From NCBI GenBank assembly GCA_947173495.1, contig CAMWFQ010000001.1, forward strand, positions 1 to 64,000: DNA of 64,000 nt, written 5' to 3'. The translations under genes and the position numbers were made by a program. A model generated the notes under the pieces. That model was not told the DNA's origin. It did no database searches and saw nothing but the letters and a program-made list of their open reading frames with translations. Below are positions 62,327 through 64,000 of this stretch, in pieces (position 1 is the stretch's first letter; each line of letters opens with the position of its first letter). Origin of the DNA: an uncultured Lachnospiraceae bacterium (GTDB taxonomy: Bacteria; Bacillota; Clostridia; Lachnospirales; Lachnospiraceae).

Positions 62327-63040
62327 TTATTCCATATCCTCCAGCCGGTATCCAGTTTTGGATATCGTGCGGATCACATTATGAAAATCCAGCTTCTTCC
62401 GAAGCTGTCCAATATGCACATCCACTGTACGGGTCTCTCCCACATAGTCCATCCCCCAGATGCGGTTTAAAAGCTCCTCTCTGGAAAACGCCACATTTCT
62501 GCTCTCCGCCAGGGTCACTAAAAGCTCATATTCCAACGGCTTTAGCTGCACCTGGGCGCCTCCTTTGGTTACACTGTGCTTCTTCAGGTCTATCACCACA
62601 TCCCGGATCCGTATCTGCTGCCTGCTGCGCCCGGTTCTTTTAAGCACTTTCTCCATCCGTACCAAAAGCTCCAGTATCTCAAAGGGTTTTACGATGTAGT
62701 CCTCTGCGCCGGCCTTCAGGCCGTGGACCTTGGATATCACATCGTCCTTTGCCGTCAGATAGATCACCGGAATATCCGCCGCCTGCAGATCCTCCATCAG
62801 TTCAAATCCGTCTTTTCCCGGAAGCATCACATCCACCAGCGCAAGGGCAACCTCGCTTTTGTCAATGCCTCCCTCTGTGCCGGAGTTTTCCGACATTTTC
62901 CCGCCGCTGCCCCTTAAAAATCTCTCCGCCTCCAGCCCATCCGCAATAGAAACTGCCTCATAGCCTGCCGCTTCCAGATTCATACAGATCAGCTCCGAGA
63001 TGGAACTGTCATCCTCGATCACAAGAATTTTTGTTTTCAT
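62327..63040 (-). CDS. OmpR/PhoB-type response regulator
   Basis: 237 residues. The receiver has EDDS, phospho-acceptor in LALVDVMLPGKDG and YLTAKDD. A 15-residue Gly/Ser-rich stretch (GSGGKMSENSGTEGGIDKSE) lies inside the receiver between helix 2 and strand 3, an unusual insert. The C-terminal winged helix has SREELLNRIWGMDYVGETRT and VDVHIGQLRKKL. Confidence 0.9.
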   Translation of the reverse strand: MKTKILVIEDDSSISELICMNLEAAGYEAVSIADGLEAERFLRGSGGKMSENSGTEGGIDKSEVALALVDVMLPGKDGFELMEDLQAADIPVIYLTAKDDVISKVHGLKAGAEDYIVKPFEILELLVRMEKVLKRTGRSRQQIRIRDVVIDLKKHSVTKGGAQVQLKPLEYELLVTLAESRNVAFSREELLNRIWGMDYVGETRTVDVHIGQLRKKLDFHNVIRTISKTGYRLEDME

Positions 63041-63087
63041 GCCGTATCCCCCCTATTATCTCCTTATCCTAACATAAAAAAAGCAGG

Positions 63088-63127
63088 AAAAAAGCATCAA
63101 AATGTAAACATTTTTACACTTTGATGC
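63088..63127 (-). terminator. Terminator of nagA
   Basis: GCATCAAA at 63094-63101 pairs with TTTGATGC at 63120-63127, with inner TGTAAA/TTTACA. TTTTTT follows on the minus strand (63093-63088). Confidence 0.8.
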
Positions 63128-63186
63128 TTTCGCATACACAGGGCCGCAAAAGGATGTCTGCTTCTGATCCAAAAGAGTACGGCGTT

Positions 63187-64000
63187 CTACAACATTGCCA
63201 CACCCCTGCAATAGGTCTGCTTCACCTCATAGTCGTCCTCCAGAACCACCACATCCGCATCATAGCCTGCTGCCAGCCTTCCCTTGCGGTCGTCCACCCT
63301 GAGCGCCCGGGCCGGATTGATGGTACAGGAATTAAGAGCCGCATCAAAAGGCACCAGCGCCTCCTCAGCCAGAATCTTCAGCCCTCTGTTCATGTGGAGG
63401 GTACTTCCCGCAATGGTATCCGTTCCTTTTAATCTTGCCAGACCATCCTCTCCCACCTCATAGGCATGTCCTCCCAGCTCATACGCTTTTCCCGGAGGAC
63501 AATACTTCGCCTGAAGGGAATCGGTGATCATGATCGCGTAATCCCTGCCCTTGGCCGTGAAAAAGTTATTCAGCGCCGCCAGATGAGAATGACATCCATC
63601 ACAGATCACTTCTCCATAAATGTCCCGTACTCTGAACGCGCCTCCCACCAGTCCCGGATTCCTGTGATGAAATCCCGTCATACCATTGTACACATGTGTC
63701 ATGCTCATGGCTCCGTTTGCGATTCCCATGAGAACACTGTTATAGTCCGCTGAGGAATGGCCCATACTCACCACCACCCCATGGCTGCTGCAATATCTGG
63801 TCAGTGCAAAGTCCTCATCATGCTCCGGCGCCATAGTGATATAGCGGATCATTCCATGGGCCGCCTCCTGATACATCCGGAACTGCTCCACGGAAGGTGC
63901 GGCGATGGCCTCCGGCGGCTGCGCTCCCTTATACCCCATATCGAGATAAGGTCCTTCAAAATGGATTCCCAGAATCTCCGCTCCCTCATATCCTTCCTCC
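63187..64000 (-). CDS. nagA: N-acetylglucosamine-6-phosphate deacetylase (5' end outside the window)
   Basis: Partial gene; the frame is open to the window edge. It removes acetate from GlcNAc-6-P, feeding NagB. Seen: GIHFEGPYLD just inside the edge, the metal ligand HSH-type CDGCHSHLAALNNFF, MSMTHVYNGMTGFHHRNPG, and the catalytic Asp region MITDSLQAKY. The C-terminus ends KQTYCRGVAML. It complements the GH20 hexosaminidase. Confidence 0.92.
   Translation of the reverse strand, partial: EEGYEGAEILGIHFEGPYLDMGYKGAQPPEAIAAPSVEQFRMYQEAAHGMIRYITMAPEHDEDFALTRYCSSHGVVVSMGHSSADYNSVLMGIANGAMSMTHVYNGMTGFHHRNPGLVGGAFRVRDIYGEVICDGCHSHLAALNNFFTAKGRDYAIMITDSLQAKYCPPGKAYELGGHAYEVGEDGLARLKGTDTIAGSTLHMNRGLKILAEEALVPFDAALNSCTINPARALRVDDRKGRLAAGYDADVVVLEDDYEVKQTYCRGVAML

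Overview
The window looks like chromosomal DNA of a gut Lachnospiraceae-type Firmicute (Clostridia). The reasons are strong GGAGG ribosome sites, lipoprotein solute-binding proteins with LxxC lipoboxes, YesM/YesN-type two-component pairs beside LplABC-type sugar transporters, an Rrf2 regulator and an ECF/anti-sigma pair, at moderate GC. The stretch from about 34.3 to 49.2 kb is more AT-rich and holds several broken gene ends. I saw no rRNA, tRNA, CRISPR array, insertion sequence or phage.

Layout. 0-7.1 kb: a tandem structured-RNA array before an esterase, a decayed ATPase gene, a small membrane protein, BioY biotin transporter, a lipoprotein, an unusual AspRS and oligoendopeptidase F. 7.3-19.3 kb: a glycan-use block with a YesM/YesN pair, GH95 fucosidase-like enzyme, a two-permease/one-binding-protein ABC importer and a GH20 hexosaminidase preceded by a second copy of the structured-RNA array. 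19.3-28.3 kb: MATE pump plus Rrf2 regulator, small proteins, GNAT, HD protein, a divergent SDR/ROK pair and an ECF sigma/anti-sigma operon. 28.4-36.1 kb: sucrose phosphorylase, LacI regulator and MalEFG-type importer, divergent from an AlkP-like phosphodiesterase; both promoters carry similar operators. 36-37.7 kb: HAD phosphatase and VOC protein among three gene remnants. 38-48.7 kb: a second YesN/YesM pair convergent with a ThuA-SDR-SDR-MFS-ABC importer operon. 49.2-58.2 kb: an Opp-type peptide importer plus an M3 peptidase. 58.2-64 kb: small protein, flavin reductase-like protein, lipoprotein, OmpR-type two-component system and the end of nagA.

How the genes work together. Most of the window serves capture and breakdown of host- or diet-derived glycans and peptides. 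Lipoprotein receptors feed permeases, and cytoplasmic hydrolases and phosphorylases finish the job. Local regulators sit beside their targets. No cognate ATPase is encoded beside any of the three sugar importers, so they probably share an MsmX-type ATPase encoded elsewhere.

Most notable observations: (1) a riboswitch-like RNA fold, supported by compensatory base changes, present in tandem before the esterase and again before the GH20 gene; (2) an OppC-type permease with an apparent seven-repeat RCC1-like beta-propeller inserted in its outside loop; (3) adjacent active and inactive SDR paralogues in the ThuA operon.
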